A DNA stretch of 64,000 nt from Candidatus Merdivicinus faecavium (GCA_018716285.1 DVKD01000052.1:99806-163805); one strand, 5' to 3'; shown: positions 1 through 9,133, numbered from the stretch's first letter. The notes: generated by a model not told the origin, from the sequence alone. Made by a program: numbers and translations.

Positions 1-1719
1 GCGGCTTACCGCCCGGAATATCTGAAGCGCTTTCTGGACAAGATGGCCATGCTCAAAATCAACCATGTCTACCTCTACCTGGAATGGCGCTTCCAGTTTC
101 CCTCCATCCCAGCCGCCCACCTGGAAGGATATCTGGCCCCCGCAGACGCAAGAGAGATGGCCGCCTATGCGGCCGCCCGCAACATCACCCTGGCGCCGCA
201 GCTCAACGTCATGGGACACAGCAGCGACCTGCTGGGGGCAGAGGTATTTGAGGAACTGAAAGAATACGACCCGCAAACGCAGGACAGCGAAACCGGGGGC
301 GGCTCCGCCCTCTGCCCCAACAATCCCAGGACGCGGATGCTGGTAGAAAAGGCTCTGAACGACATCATGGACGCCTTCGACAGCCCCGTCATTCATGTGG
401 GCGGAGACGAGGTAACTGAGCTGGGGATCTGCCCGCGATGTGCCGCGCAAAAGAAGGACGCCGGGACGGCCGGGATCTATCTCGACTATTTCTGCTGGAT
501 CCGGGATCTTTTGCAGAAGCGAGGCCGAAAAATGGGAATCTGGGGCGACATGATGGCTCAGTACGCCGGTCTCAACCCCCTTTACCCGCCCAGAGAGGCG
601 ATCGTCCCCACCGAGCGCTTCCTCGAGCTGCGGGACAGCGCCATCGTCTACGACTGGAGCTATGACGGCCCGGCGAAGGAGTCGATTGATTCTTTCGCCC
701 AGAACGGCTTTTCGGTCATCTGCTGCACCTCGGCACACGGAGCCAGCACCGCCTCTCCCTGGCTTGGGCAGATCAAAAATCAGTATGACTACCTTAAGGA
801 CGGATTCCAGCCCGGCGTTGAAGGCGGACTGGTCACCGACTGGATGTTTGGATACGGTTATCACGGCGAAGAAATGGGCGCGCTGTACGCCTCTGCTGAG
901 GCCATGATGTGGCAGGGCGCGGCGGACGGATTTGCCGCCGGGACCTCCCGGGAGCAGTTTGAAAAGGCGGCCGCCCTCCAGTATTACGGTGCCGGCCCGG
1001 CGCTGGTCGCGGTCTGGCATCAGGCCGGGGACCCGGACAAAGGGGTCTTACAATTTTTTCCCGGCCAGAAAAACGGCTCCTATCTGCGCAAGATCGCCTA
1101 CCTGTCGGACAATCCGCTGCTCTTTTACTGCAAGTACGCCCCCTACCTGCGCGGCAGAGAGGAGGAATTCCGCCGGGAGGTAGATAAGCTCGAGACCCTC
1201 TGGGAGGAAGCCAAACGCTCCGCCAGACCGGAGGAGACGGACTGGATCGGATTTTCCGGATGTTCGGCCGTTCTCTTCCGGTATCTGGAGCGGCGGTACA
1301 CGCTGGCAGACCGGTTCCACGCGCTCTACCGCCGGGCCGCCCACGCCCAGTATGCAGATCCGGCTGAATTTGCCAAACTGCTTGGGCAGGCAGCGGATGT
1401 CCTGGAATCCGCTGGGGGAATCGCCGACGCGCCTGCAGCCTTCCTGACTGCCTGCGCCGACAGGCTGGGGCTGGAGACCGGGAGCCTCCGCCGCCTGGAG
1501 AATATGCGCAGAAATCTGCGGAAGCTCGCGGCCTTTACCCGCTCCCTGGCCGACGGGCGCCGTCCCCTGCCTTCTATCCAGAACATCAGCGACTGGCTTT
1601 TCGAGCGGGCCGGCACCGGCTTTTGGAATCCCCGCAGCGACGAATGGTACCGGGAACCGGAGGAATTCTGCCAGCCTGAAACCGACATGGGCGCAGAATG
1701 GGGCAGCGCCAGGTGGTGA
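1..1719 (+). CDS. GH20-type beta-N-acetylhexosaminidase, 5' end outside window
   Basis: The reading frame is open from base 1, so the gene starts upstream; the ATG at 43 is internal. The visible 572 residues begin in a TIM barrel and carry HVGGDE (Asp136-Glu137 counted from base 1), the GH20 acid/base pair that uses substrate-assisted catalysis to release terminal GlcNAc or GalNAc. The C-terminal half is helical with no recognised module or anchor, and a signal peptide cannot be judged. It points toward the convergent MFS gene. It fits host-glycan or chitooligosaccharide use like the GH18 and sialidase-like genes nearby. The GH20 fold is seen with confidence; the exact substrate is inference. 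Confidence 0.8.
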   Translation, partial: AAYRPEYLKRFLDKMAMLKINHVYLYLEWRFQFPSIPAAHLEGYLAPADAREMAAYAAARNITLAPQLNVMGHSSDLLGAEVFEELKEYDPQTQDSETGGGSALCPNNPRTRMLVEKALNDIMDAFDSPVIHVGGDEVTELGICPRCAAQKKDAGTAGIYLDYFCWIRDLLQKRGRKMGIWGDMMAQYAGLNPLYPPREAIVPTERFLELRDSAIVYDWSYDGPAKESIDSFAQNGFSVICCTSAHGASTASPWLGQIKNQYDYLKDGFQPGVEGGLVTDWMFGYGYHGEEMGALYASAEAMMWQGAADGFAAGTSREQFEKAAALQYYGAGPALVAVWHQAGDPDKGVLQFFPGQKNGSYLRKIAYLSDNPLLFYCKYAPYLRGREEEFRREVDKLETLWEEAKRSARPEETDWIGFSGCSAVLFRYLERRYTLADRFHALYRRAAHAQYADPAEFAKLLGQAADVLESAGGIADAPAAFLTACADRLGLETGSLRRLENMRRNLRKLAAFTRSLADGRRPLPSIQNISDWLFERAGTGFWNPRSDEWYREPEEFCQPETDMGAEWGSARW

Positions 1720-1743
1720 GCCGCCAATCAGCAATGCGAAAAA

Positions 1744-1784
1744 GCGCCTCCCTGCTCCGCGTGCAGTTCGGAGCAGGGAGGCGC
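1744..1784 (-). terminator. Rho-independent terminator of the MFS gene
   Basis: A perfect 15-bp inverted repeat (1744-1758 with 1770-1784) encloses an 11-nt loop. On the minus strand it is followed by a T5 run, 14 bases after the MFS stop. There is no T run on the plus side, so it mainly serves the minus-strand gene. Confidence 0.85.
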
Positions 1785-1797
1785 TGATATTCAGGGC

Positions 1798-3144
1798 TTA
1801 TGGCCGCGTGCCCGCATGCCCTGCGGAAAGGGCTTTGCGAAGGCGCGGCAGATGCCTGCCGGGCTGCGCGGCGTCCTCAGCAGCCGCCGGTTTGCCGCGG
1901 AACCCGGCGGCGATCATCACGATCCCCAGGAGGCAGAGCCCGGCCCAGAGCAGGACGGTGCTGCTCCAGCCCCAGCGGTCGACGAGAGCGCCGGACAGGA
2001 TGCCGGAGCTGCCTGCGCCCAGGTAGGCGAAGAAGTTGAACAGCCCGGCAACCGAGGAACTCCTCCCGCAGGCAGACAGGCGCAGCGGGATGAAGGTGAG
2101 CAGCAGGGTGTTCACGCCGCAGAGCAGGGCGGAAATCACGCTGAAAAAGAGCACGTCCAGCCAGAGCGACCGCCCGAGCAGCAGGAAAAAGAAAAGGCAG
2201 CAGCAGCCTGTCCCCAAAAAGAGCAGCATTCCCGGCTTTTTCTCCCGTCCATAGTAGCGGTTCATCAGCCGCCCGGACAGGAACACCCCGAAGAAACTGC
2301 ACAGCGGAATGAGCGAGGAGGCTGTCGCGACGATGCCCGCGGAGGCGTCATACAGGTCGGTGAGGATGGTCGGCTCCCAGAGGGTGATGCCGTCCTTGAT
2401 GACCCCCTGCGCCAGGGCCGCGACGCAGAAATAAAGGAGCCGCTGCTCCCGCACCAATGTCCACAGCGAAACCGGCCTCTCCTGAGAGGAATCCGCGGCC
2501 TCCGCTTCCTCAGCCGGGCGGGAATAGTTTGTAAGCCCCACTCTGGCCGGGTTGTCGTTCATTTTTGCGGCAAACAGGAAGGAATAGCAGAGCGTGACCG
2601 CGCCGGGGAGGAAAAACGCCGCCCTCCAGGAGGCGTACTGGATGAGCAGCCCCAGCCCCGCCCAAGAGAGCAGGTAGCCCGCAAGGGAGGAGAAGGAGAT
2701 GATGACCGCCGGCGAGTTGCGGTCATCCGGGGAGTACCAGACGGCGATCGCCCGGACGATCGGCCCCCAGAGGGTGGAGAGGAAGAGCCCGTTCACCGTC
2801 CACACCGCCAGAATGACCCCATAAACCGGGAAAAAGCCCATCAGCAGGTTGCAAAGGGAGGTGCCGAACATCCCCGCGCAGAGGAACTTTTTGATGGGCA
2901 GCCGGTCCCCGGCGATCCCGCTCAGCAGGTGCCCCGCCGCGTAGCTGATGAAAAAGGCGCTGCCGATCAGCCCCGCCGACGAGGCGCTCCACGAAAACTC
3001 CCCCGTCATGCCGGGCAGAGCGATGGAAAGATTGGTCCTGCAAAGATAGGAAAGGGCGTAGGAGATCCAGCACAGCAAGAGGATCTTCCGCTGCCAGACG
3101 CGCTGCATACTCCCCGCACGCGTGTTTGCTGCATGAACTTTCAC
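1798..3144 (-). CDS. MFS transporter, OPA/sugar-phosphate-like
   Basis: About 448 residues with some twelve hydrophobic segments, an early YALSYLCRTNLSIA segment and a loop rich in Glu/Ala near the middle, as in MFS carriers of the organophosphate:anion antiporter/anion:cation symporter group. I chose the GTG at 3144 because AAGGAGG lies 11 bases before it. The upstream ATG at 3183 has no ribosome site and sits only about 20 bases after the predicted transcription start. It is divergent from a DeoR regulator through a shared promoter region, so it may import a sugar or sugar phosphate under that regulator. Substrate unknown. Confidence 0.75.
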   Translation of the reverse strand: MKVHAANTRAGSMQRVWQRKILLLCWISYALSYLCRTNLSIALPGMTGEFSWSASSAGLIGSAFFISYAAGHLLSGIAGDRLPIKKFLCAGMFGTSLCNLLMGFFPVYGVILAVWTVNGLFLSTLWGPIVRAIAVWYSPDDRNSPAVIISFSSLAGYLLSWAGLGLLIQYASWRAAFFLPGAVTLCYSFLFAAKMNDNPARVGLTNYSRPAEEAEAADSSQERPVSLWTLVREQRLLYFCVAALAQGVIKDGITLWEPTILTDLYDASAGIVATASSLIPLCSFFGVFLSGRLMNRYYGREKKPGMLLFLGTGCCCLFFFLLLGRSLWLDVLFFSVISALLCGVNTLLLTFIPLRLSACGRSSSVAGLFNFFAYLGAGSSGILSGALVDRWGWSSTVLLWAGLCLLGIVMIAAGFRGKPAAAEDAAQPGRHLPRLRKALSAGHAGTRP

Positions 3145-3192
3145 GGTTGAGACAGCCTCCTTTTTGAAAACAACACAAAACAATATAAATCA

Positions 3193-3206
3193 ACATGTTT
3201 CCATGT
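3193..3206. promoter_or_regulatory. Candidate operator, ACATG-4-CATGT inverted repeat
   Basis: A 5-bp perfect inverted repeat with a 4-base spacer lies just downstream of the minus-strand -10 box, at the expected start of transcription of the MFS gene. The adjacent DeoR protein is a plausible binder. This is inference from position. Confidence 0.35.
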
Positions 3207-3209
3207 GGT

Positions 3210-3238
3210 ATTATACCTTTATCAGGGAGAAATGTCAA
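3210..3238 (-). promoter_or_regulatory. Sigma-A promoter of the MFS gene
   Basis: On the minus strand TTGACA (3233-3238) and TATAAT (3210-3215) are separated by exactly 17 bases, a full consensus match. Confidence 0.85.
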
Positions 3239-3327
3239 GTCTCTGTAAAGATTTTGAAAAGAATTCTGCGTGCGCATGGGGCATTTTTTTGCATATATCC
3301 CACAAAAAATCCACGCAGAAAAGGCGA

Positions 3328-3356
3328 TTGACTTTTGGGATATGATTCGATATAAT
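3328..3356 (+). promoter_or_regulatory. Sigma-A promoter of the DeoR gene
   Basis: TTGACT (3328-3333), a 17-base spacer, then TATAAT (3351-3356). The -10 box covers the in-frame ATG at 3355, which rules that ATG out as the translation start. Confidence 0.85.
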
Positions 3357-3387
3357 GAAAGTAATCAAGAAATCCGGGGGGAAAGGT

Positions 3388-4179
3388 ATGCTGGCGGAGG
3401 AACGGTATCATCGGATTTTGGAGCTGCTGCGGAAGGAGCGGGCGGTGAAGGTTGCCCCCCTGGCGGAGCTTTTTGGAGTGTCAGCCGAGACGATCCGGCG
3501 GGACCTGGACTACCTCGAGCGGGAAGGCTGCCTCAAAAAGGTCTACGGCGGCGCCATATTGGAGCAGGTGGACACCGGCGTCCCCCAGTTCCGGGAGCGG
3601 GAGCAGCAATTCCAGCAGAACAAGCTGGAAGCCGCGGAGCTTGTCTGCCGTTTTGTGCGGGAGGGGGATTCCATTGCGCTGGACGCCGGCACCACGAGCC
3701 TCGCCATCGCGCGGGTCCTCAAGCGGCAGTATGAACGGCTGACCATTTTCACCCACTCCATCGCGGTGGTAAACGAGCTGATGGACAAACCATCCTTTAC
3801 AGTGGTGCTGGCCGGCGGCGTGGTGCATCCGGAGGAGGTTTCTGCATCGGGGGCTTTCTGTCTGGAGCATCTGCGGCAATACCATGTAAATTTCTATTTT
3901 CTGACGCCCAGCGGCGTCTCCCTCCACGCCGGGATCACCTCGGGGATCACCTCCTGCGGGTTTGCGGATGTAGAGGTCCAGCGGACGATGGCGGATATTG
4001 CCGGGCGGACCATCGTGCTGTGCAGCAGCAGCTGTTTCGACAAGGTCTGCCTGCTCAAGGTCTGCGACCTGATCCGGGCGGAGTGCATCCTGACCGATTC
4101 CCGGCTTCCCGCCGAGATCCGGAGGGAGTACGAGGCGGCGGGGGTCGTGGTGATCACGCCGGAAACGGCGGGAGCATAA
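3388..4179 (+). CDS. DeoR-family sugar-responsive transcriptional regulator
   Basis: 263 residues. The N-terminus MLAEERYHRILELL followed by VSAETIRRDLDYLE is the classic DeoR helix-turn-helix. The C-terminal part contains DAGTTS, the phosphosugar-binding loop of the DeoR sensor domain. The start at 3388 follows a purine-rich GGGGGGAAAGG; the earlier in-frame ATG lies inside the promoter. These proteins usually repress sugar genes and are released by phosphorylated sugars. The divergent MFS gene and the GH18 gene 44 bases downstream are the likely targets. Confidence 0.88.
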   Translation: MLAEERYHRILELLRKERAVKVAPLAELFGVSAETIRRDLDYLEREGCLKKVYGGAILEQVDTGVPQFREREQQFQQNKLEAAELVCRFVREGDSIALDAGTTSLAIARVLKRQYERLTIFTHSIAVVNELMDKPSFTVVLAGGVVHPEEVSASGAFCLEHLRQYHVNFYFLTPSGVSLHAGITSGITSCGFADVEVQRTMADIAGRTIVLCSSSCFDKVCLLKVCDLIRAECILTDSRLPAEIRREYEAAGVVVITPETAGA

Positions 4180-4223
4180 AAGCCAAAAAGGGGCGCTGCC
4201 CCATCATGAAAGGTGGAATTGAT

Positions 4224-5243
4224 ATGAAAATCTTAGGGTATGTCGGCAACGCGGCGGTCGTGACCGAACAGGACGCCAAAAACCTGACCCACATCCACGC
4301 GGCTTTCGGGTACCTGCACCGGGACGGCCGCATCACGGTCGACCATCTGGGGGGCTTTACAAGCCAGATGACGCAGATCCGCCAATGGAACCCCGATATC
4401 CGCATCGTCCTCTCCATCGTGAATGCCCCCGGCGAGACGGACGCCTTCACCCGCTGCGCCGCCTCCCCCGAACTGCGGAGGGCTGCGGCGGATTCCTGCG
4501 CGGAAATGATCACCGAACAGGGCTTCGACGGGGTGGATTATGACTGGGAGTACCCCTGCGTCCCCTCCAACGGCATCGAAAGCTCCCCCGACGACAAGCA
4601 GAATTTCACCCTCCTGTGCCGGGAGACCCGCCGCGCCGTCGACCGCGCGGGCAAAGGGCATATCGTCAGCATCGCCGCCGGCGCCGACGTCTATTATGTG
4701 GAGAGCGTCGAGCTGCCGGAGCTCGCCAAGGTCCTCGACTACATCTGCCTGATGACCTACGACCTCAAGTGCGGCTTCCACGCCCTGGTCGGCCATCATA
4801 CGAACCTCTTCTCCTCGACCGGCGACTATTTCCGCAACAGCTGCGACCAGGCGCTCCGCCTCTTCCACAGCGCCGGCGTCCCCAAGGACCAGCTGCTGCT
4901 CGGGGCGGCCTTCTATTCCCGCAAGTGGGAAAATGTCAACGACCGGAATCACGGCTTTTTGGAGTGGAACCGGAACGGCACCGGCGGCTACGGCCCGCAT
5001 TACGAGGAGCTGGAGCAAAATTATGTCAATAAGAACGGCTACGTCCGCTACTGGGACGACGAGGCCAAGGCCCCCTGGCTTTTCAACGGCTCCACCTTCC
5101 TCTCCTACGACGACGAGGAGTCCATCCGCTGCAAGTGCGCGTATGTAGAAAAGGAGCAGTACGGCGGCATCTTCTACTGGCAGCATGAGTATGACAAGAG
5201 CGGCCGCCTGCTCTCCATCATGCACGAATGCCTGGCAAAATAA
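4224..5243 (+). CDS. GH18 chitinase-like / endo-N-acetylglucosaminidase-like hydrolase
   Basis: 339 residues, close to a bare GH18 barrel. The family signature DGVDYDWEYP is intact and Glu109 is the expected acid. The C-terminal GGIFYWQHEYD matches the last strand with its conserved Trp. No signal peptide or binding module is present, so the enzyme is probably cytoplasmic and acts on imported oligosaccharides. The ATG at 4224 has AAAGGTGG upstream; a nearer upstream ATG at 4206 lacks a site. The gene follows the DeoR gene by 44 bases and likely shares its transcript. GH18 includes chitinases and N-glycan-cleaving enzymes; which applies cannot be told. Confidence 0.82.
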   Translation: MKILGYVGNAAVVTEQDAKNLTHIHAAFGYLHRDGRITVDHLGGFTSQMTQIRQWNPDIRIVLSIVNAPGETDAFTRCAASPELRRAAADSCAEMITEQGFDGVDYDWEYPCVPSNGIESSPDDKQNFTLLCRETRRAVDRAGKGHIVSIAAGADVYYVESVELPELAKVLDYICLMTYDLKCGFHALVGHHTNLFSSTGDYFRNSCDQALRLFHSAGVPKDQLLLGAAFYSRKWENVNDRNHGFLEWNRNGTGGYGPHYEELEQNYVNKNGYVRYWDDEAKAPWLFNGSTFLSYDDEESIRCKCAYVEKEQYGGIFYWQHEYDKSGRLLSIMHECLAK

Positions 5244-5261
5244 TATCTTCCAAAACAAAAC

Positions 5262-5306
5262 GCCGATACCGGCTGTCCGGAACGTCTCCGGGCAGCCGGC
5301 ATCGGC
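5262..5306. terminator. Bidirectional hairpin terminator
   Basis: The arms GCCGAT-CCGGCTG-CCGG and CCGG-CAGCCGG-ATCGGC pair with single mismatches. ATTT follows on the plus strand and GTTTTGTTTTG on the minus strand, so it can end both the GH18 gene and the convergent propeller gene. Confidence 0.75.
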
Positions 5307-5415
5307 ATTTCTGCGGCATCTTCATGAAAATGGACGCCGCACACAGAATGGAGGAAAATATGCAGCGAATAGAGGCACCCAAAACCTCCGGCCCTCCAAT
5401 CAGGCTGGCAGTATC

Positions 5416-6606
5416 TCACCGGAAGCCGAAATAGCGGGACTGCGGGCAGAAGCCCTCCTCCCCCTTGAGCCGGACCGCCATCTTCTGCACGACGAAATTG
5501 TAGTCGTCCCACGAGCCGGAGGATACCATCAGCATCAGATGGCCGTCTGCGAACATCCACTTGGTGGGGAAGCTCGGCTGGTAGTCGCCGTAGGTGCCCC
5601 AGTTGTCGTCCCGGTAGAAGAGCTTCCACGGCCCCCAGGGGTGCTCCGCCTCAAAGAGGGTCAGCTGGCTGCGGTACGCCTGCGGCCAGCGCATCTGGTG
5701 GATGGGGCGCGGGCGCACCTCGTTGTCGACAAAGCTGTAGTTGCCCATGATAAACCGCCCGATCCCGGGGTTATAGCAGACGTGGTTTTCCCCTGTCATC
5801 TTCGGGTAGGAAAAGACCCACCGGGCGTCCTCTTCCGCAGGACTCCAGCATGGATTGCCAGCGGCGTCCATTCCGGCGCAGAACTCCCACGCCTCCCGGC
5901 AGAGGATCTTCTCCCGCGGGACCCGCCCGAGCAGCATCCCGTCCCCGTTCTCCCAGTAGCTTCGCCCGTCCTCTCCGCAGGGGAAGTAGGCGTAGACGTA
6001 CCCGTCCATCGCGCCCTCATACCCGCGGCCGAACTGCAAAAAATGGCAGGACGCGAGCCGGCCGGTGAAGAAATCGGTCGGGGTGGCCTCCCGGTTCCAG
6101 CTTTTGCCGTAATCCCGCGAGGTGATGATCCAGCCGTGCAGGTTGCACTGGCGGTTGAATTCCGGGCGGTCCCCGTAATTCTGCGCCTCGACGGCGAAAT
6201 ACAGGGTGCCGTCCACGTCGAGAAGGCCCGCGGGCTTGACGCCGGGCGCGTCCGGGTTCAGGCAGTAGCGCTTCGGGTCGATGGGCAGCGGGTCGATGAG
6301 GTCGATGGTCCAGTCGTTGGTGTTGGTGAGCTTGCCGGGGTCGAGCTCACCGTCCGACCAGGAACCGTAGGAGCTCACCCGCCAGAAATTCATGGGGCTG
6401 CCCTTGTTGTCCCCGGCCGCAGTGTAGAGGCTGCCGTCCTTTCCCCAGGTCTGGGGCCACATATCCCCTTCCCCGCAGTGGTAGCGGTAGCGGTCGAACT
6501 TGACCTCGACGATGTAGTCCGACCGCTCCTGGGGCGGGATGGCGGGCCCGTAGTCGATGTAATCCCGGCGCGTGCCGTCGAGCTCCCTGCATTCGATGCG
6601 TTCCAT
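5416..6606 (-). CDS. Beta-propeller protein, DUF4185-like, glycosidase fold
   Basis: 396 residues. The segments MWPQTWGKDGSLYTAAGD, DVDGTLYFAVEAQNYG and RDYGKSWNREATPTDFF resemble blades of DUF4185/GH43-type propellers; DGSLY and DYGKSW recur as blade motifs. There is no signal peptide. The ATG at 6606 was chosen because AAGGAGG precedes it by 8 bases. It is the last gene of a minus-strand run with the aldo/keto reductase and the sialidase-like gene. Function unknown; a role in processing a host-derived sugar is inference from neighbours. Confidence 0.55.
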   Translation of the reverse strand: MERIECRELDGTRRDYIDYGPAIPPQERSDYIVEVKFDRYRYHCGEGDMWPQTWGKDGSLYTAAGDNKGSPMNFWRVSSYGSWSDGELDPGKLTNTNDWTIDLIDPLPIDPKRYCLNPDAPGVKPAGLLDVDGTLYFAVEAQNYGDRPEFNRQCNLHGWIITSRDYGKSWNREATPTDFFTGRLASCHFLQFGRGYEGAMDGYVYAYFPCGEDGRSYWENGDGMLLGRVPREKILCREAWEFCAGMDAAGNPCWSPAEEDARWVFSYPKMTGENHVCYNPGIGRFIMGNYSFVDNEVRPRPIHQMRWPQAYRSQLTLFEAEHPWGPWKLFYRDDNWGTYGDYQPSFPTKWMFADGHLMLMVSSGSWDDYNFVVQKMAVRLKGEEGFCPQSRYFGFR

Positions 6607-6628
6607 CTGACATCCTCCTTTTTGCAAA

Positions 6629-6651
6629 GGCCCGGCCGCAGCGGCCGGGCC
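6629..6651 (-). terminator. Hairpin after the aldo/keto reductase gene
   Basis: A 10-bp perfect GC stem with a 3-base loop sits 23 bases after the reductase stop and just before the ribosome site of the next gene. TTTGC follows on the minus strand and TTTTGATTTT on the plus. It may attenuate read-through into the propeller gene. Confidence 0.7.
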
Positions 6652-6674
6652 TTTTGATTTTGATCCGCCGGCGG

Positions 6675-7808
6675 TCAGGCGCCGAGCTTTTTGCTGAAAT
6701 CGGCCATCGCTTCGGAGATGCGGATCTGCTGCGGGCAGACCGCCTCACAGCTGCGGCAGCCGATGCAGGCGCCGGGGCGCTTGTCCTCGGGGACCGCCTG
6801 CAGCGCCATCGGCGCGATGAACCCGCCGCCGGTAAAGCAGTGCTCGTTGTAAAGGGCGAGCAGGGACGGAATATCCAGCCCCTGCGGGCAGTGGCTCACG
6901 CAGTAGCGGCAGGCGGTGCAGGGCAGGGCGATCCTGCCGACCATCTTGTCCGCGATGGCGAGCAGGGCGGACATCTCCTCCTCATTGAGCGGCTTGTCCT
7001 CTGCAAAGGTGCGGATGTTGGCCTCCATCTGCTCCATGTTGGACATACCGGAAAGGACGACAGTCACGCTGGGGATGCTTTGCAGGAAGCGGAAAGCCCA
7101 GGCCGGGATCTCCTCCTCCGGGCGCAGCGCCTTGAGGGCCTTCTCGTCCTCCTCCGCGAGGGAGGCGAGCTTGCCGCCCCGCAGGGGCTCCATCACCCAG
7201 ACCGGGATGCCGTACTGCCCGAGCAGCTCGACCTTCGCCTTGGCGTCCTGGAAGCTCCAGTCGAGGTAGTTGAGCTGGATCTGGCAGAATTCCATGTCCT
7301 TGCCGTAGGCCTCGAGGAAGCGCTTCATCACCTCGTAGCTGCCGTGGGCGGAAAAGCCCAGGTGGCGGATGCGCCCGGCCTTTTTCTGCGCAATCAGGTA
7401 GTCGTAGATACCGTATTTGGGGTCCAGGTAGGCGTCGATGTTCATCTCGCAGACGTTATGGAAGAGATAGAAATCAAAATAGCTGACCCCGCATTTCTCG
7501 AGCTGTCTCTCGAAGATCTCTTTCACCTTGCCCATGTTGGAGAGGTCGTAGCCCGGGAATTTGGTCGCCAGATAAAACTGCTCGCGGGGGTACTTGGCCA
7601 GCGCCCGGCCCATCACCAGCTCCGAATTGCCGGAATGGTAGCCCCAGGCGGTATCGTAGTAGTTCACGCCGTGGGACATGGCGCAGTCCACCATCGCGGC
7701 GGCGGCCGCTTCGTCGATTTTGGCATCGTCCCCATCCACGACGGGCAGCCGCATGGCGCCCATCCCGAGGGCGGAAAGGTTTAAGTCCTGGAATTTTCTG
7801 TAAATCAT
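6675..7808 (-). CDS. Aldo/keto reductase with C-terminal 4Fe-4S domain
   Basis: 377 residues. The N-terminal AKR barrel shows YYDTAWGYHSGNSE (catalytic Asp and Tyr region), LATKFPG and HLGFSAHG. The C-terminus has CTACRYCVSHCP and CIGCRSCEAVCP, two ferredoxin-type clusters typical of anaerobe AKR proteins. It likely performs NAD(P)H- or ferredoxin-linked reduction of a sugar-derived carbonyl in the cytoplasm. It lies 61 bases after the sialidase-like gene on the same strand with AAAGGAAG before the ATG. The class is clear; the substrate is not. Confidence 0.88.
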   Translation of the reverse strand: MIYRKFQDLNLSALGMGAMRLPVVDGDDAKIDEAAAAAMVDCAMSHGVNYYDTAWGYHSGNSELVMGRALAKYPREQFYLATKFPGYDLSNMGKVKEIFERQLEKCGVSYFDFYLFHNVCEMNIDAYLDPKYGIYDYLIAQKKAGRIRHLGFSAHGSYEVMKRFLEAYGKDMEFCQIQLNYLDWSFQDAKAKVELLGQYGIPVWVMEPLRGGKLASLAEEDEKALKALRPEEEIPAWAFRFLQSIPSVTVVLSGMSNMEQMEANIRTFAEDKPLNEEEMSALLAIADKMVGRIALPCTACRYCVSHCPQGLDIPSLLALYNEHCFTGGGFIAPMALQAVPEDKRPGACIGCRSCEAVCPQQIRISEAMADFSKKLGA

Positions 7809-7869
7809 CTGAAAATGCGCTTCCTTTCTTGAGGTCCTTCCCTATCTTTCTATCTTACAGCCCCGGCGG

Positions 7870-8934
7870 CTAGTCTGCCAGCCACTCGAGGTTGAACTTG
7901 GCGAGGGTGAGGCGGCGCGGCTCCGAGTGAAGGATGTCGGAGCAGTCGTCCTCGTAGTAGCAGTAAAACCACTTCCCGTCCGGGGAGGCGGCCATATCCG
8001 AGTAGCCCGCCCGCTCCGCGAGCTTGCGGGAGAGCGGCCAGGTGTCCCCGTCGTCGAAGCTTAAGCGGACGGTCAGGTTGCGGCGCTGCCGGCTGTAGAA
8101 ATTCTCCCGCTCAGGCTTTACGGCGCAGTTGGAAAAAAGGAGGGCGTGCCGCCCCTCCGCCCGGCTGCTCACCAGGCTGGCAAAGCAGACGGGGTCGGGC
8201 AGGGCCATTTCCAGGCGGTAGGGGCCGAATCCCGAAAACCCGTCGGGAGAGACGCTGGTCGCCCGCACCGATTCCGGGCAGTCGCTGCGGATGTTGAACA
8301 GTACCCGGCCGTCCGAGAGCTCGGCGGCGGTCGTCTCGTTCATGTTGGGGCAGCCCTCATCCCAGGGGACGATCTCCCCGATCTGCCAGCTCTCCCCGCC
8401 GTCCTCGCTGTAAATGGAGGAGACGCAGGCGGGGCCGTGGCTGTTCCCTTCCCCGAATGAGACCCACACCGGCTGCACCAGCCGCCCGGCCGAGGTCTCG
8501 ATGCCGTGGCCTGGACCGAGGGCGTAGACGTTCCAGTCGATGCCGTATTTTGTCCGGTAGCCCGAGAAGATCCCGGTGATTTCCCGCGGCGCGGAAAAAG
8601 TTTTGCCGTCGTCGAGGCTCCTTTGGTAGAAGGTCCGGCGGTAGTTTTTCTGCCACAGGAAATGCACCGTCCCGTCCCGCCCGGCGATCATCACCGGGTT
8701 GTTGACCGGCTCCCCCTCGCCGGCGGCGAGGCAGCGCTCCTCCGACCAGGTAACCCCGCCGTCCTCGCTCCGGCGGGACAGGATCATCTGCCCGGACCAG
8801 TCGCTTTGGCCGGCGCGCCCCTCACAGTATGTAATGACGGTGTTGCGGGGCGTTGCGATCACGCCCGGTATCCGGTAGATCCGGCAGGGGCCCTGCCCGC
8901 TTCGGTGGATTGCGGTTTTGGAAATAAACTGCAT
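7870..8934 (-). CDS. Sialidase-family protein (BNR/Asp-box propeller)
   Basis: 354 residues with the sialidase YRIP motif near residue 19 and four Asp boxes: SEDGGVTW, SLDDGKTF, SEDGGESW and SFDDGDTW. This is the six-bladed GH33-type fold. It has no signal peptide or lectin domain, so it may act on imported sialylated sugars or have a related function. Several GH33-like Asp-box proteins are not true sialidases, and I could not verify the full Arg triad and the Tyr/Glu pair. The start has GGGAGGAAGG upstream. It heads the run with the reductase and the propeller protein. Confidence 0.72.
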   Translation of the reverse strand: MQFISKTAIHRSGQGPCRIYRIPGVIATPRNTVITYCEGRAGQSDWSGQMILSRRSEDGGVTWSEERCLAAGEGEPVNNPVMIAGRDGTVHFLWQKNYRRTFYQRSLDDGKTFSAPREITGIFSGYRTKYGIDWNVYALGPGHGIETSAGRLVQPVWVSFGEGNSHGPACVSSIYSEDGGESWQIGEIVPWDEGCPNMNETTAAELSDGRVLFNIRSDCPESVRATSVSPDGFSGFGPYRLEMALPDPVCFASLVSSRAEGRHALLFSNCAVKPERENFYSRQRRNLTVRLSFDDGDTWPLSRKLAERAGYSDMAASPDGKWFYCYYEDDCSDILHSEPRRLTLAKFNLEWLAD

Positions 8935-9005
8935 GATGCCTTCCTCCCTTTGGCTGGGGAACCTCTTCCTTAATAATAGAGACTTCGCTCCAGCCGTATA
9001 GTTTT

Positions 9006-9014
9006 ATTTTACCA
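9006..9014 (-). promoter_or_regulatory. Candidate extended -10 promoter of the sialidase-like gene
   Basis: On the minus strand TGGTAAAAT, an extended -10 element, lies about 70 bases before the start codon. No good -35 box was found. Confidence 0.35.
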
Positions 9015-9100
9015 CATTTTTCAAACAGCCGCTATTGTAGAACCGACGGCGTCTGTGAATTTTCTGAAAATATTTCCAGCCAATCCAAACAGACGGCGAA

Positions 9101-9133
9101 CGTCCCCGCAGCGATCTACTCGCCGCGGGGACG
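9101..9133 (-). terminator. Hairpin after the giant surface protein gene
   Basis: CGTCCCCGC pairs with GCGGGGACG, with an extra inner GCG/CGC pair. It begins 33 bases after the stop on the minus strand. The T tract is weak. Confidence 0.6.

Noticed and set aside
1816..3150. 444-codon plus-strand frame over the MFS gene
   Set aside because: Low-complexity Gln/Glu/Arg composition and antisense to a clear membrane protein.
3355..3387. Upstream ATG as start of the DeoR gene
   Set aside because: It overlaps the -10 box of the predicted promoter and has no ribosome site.
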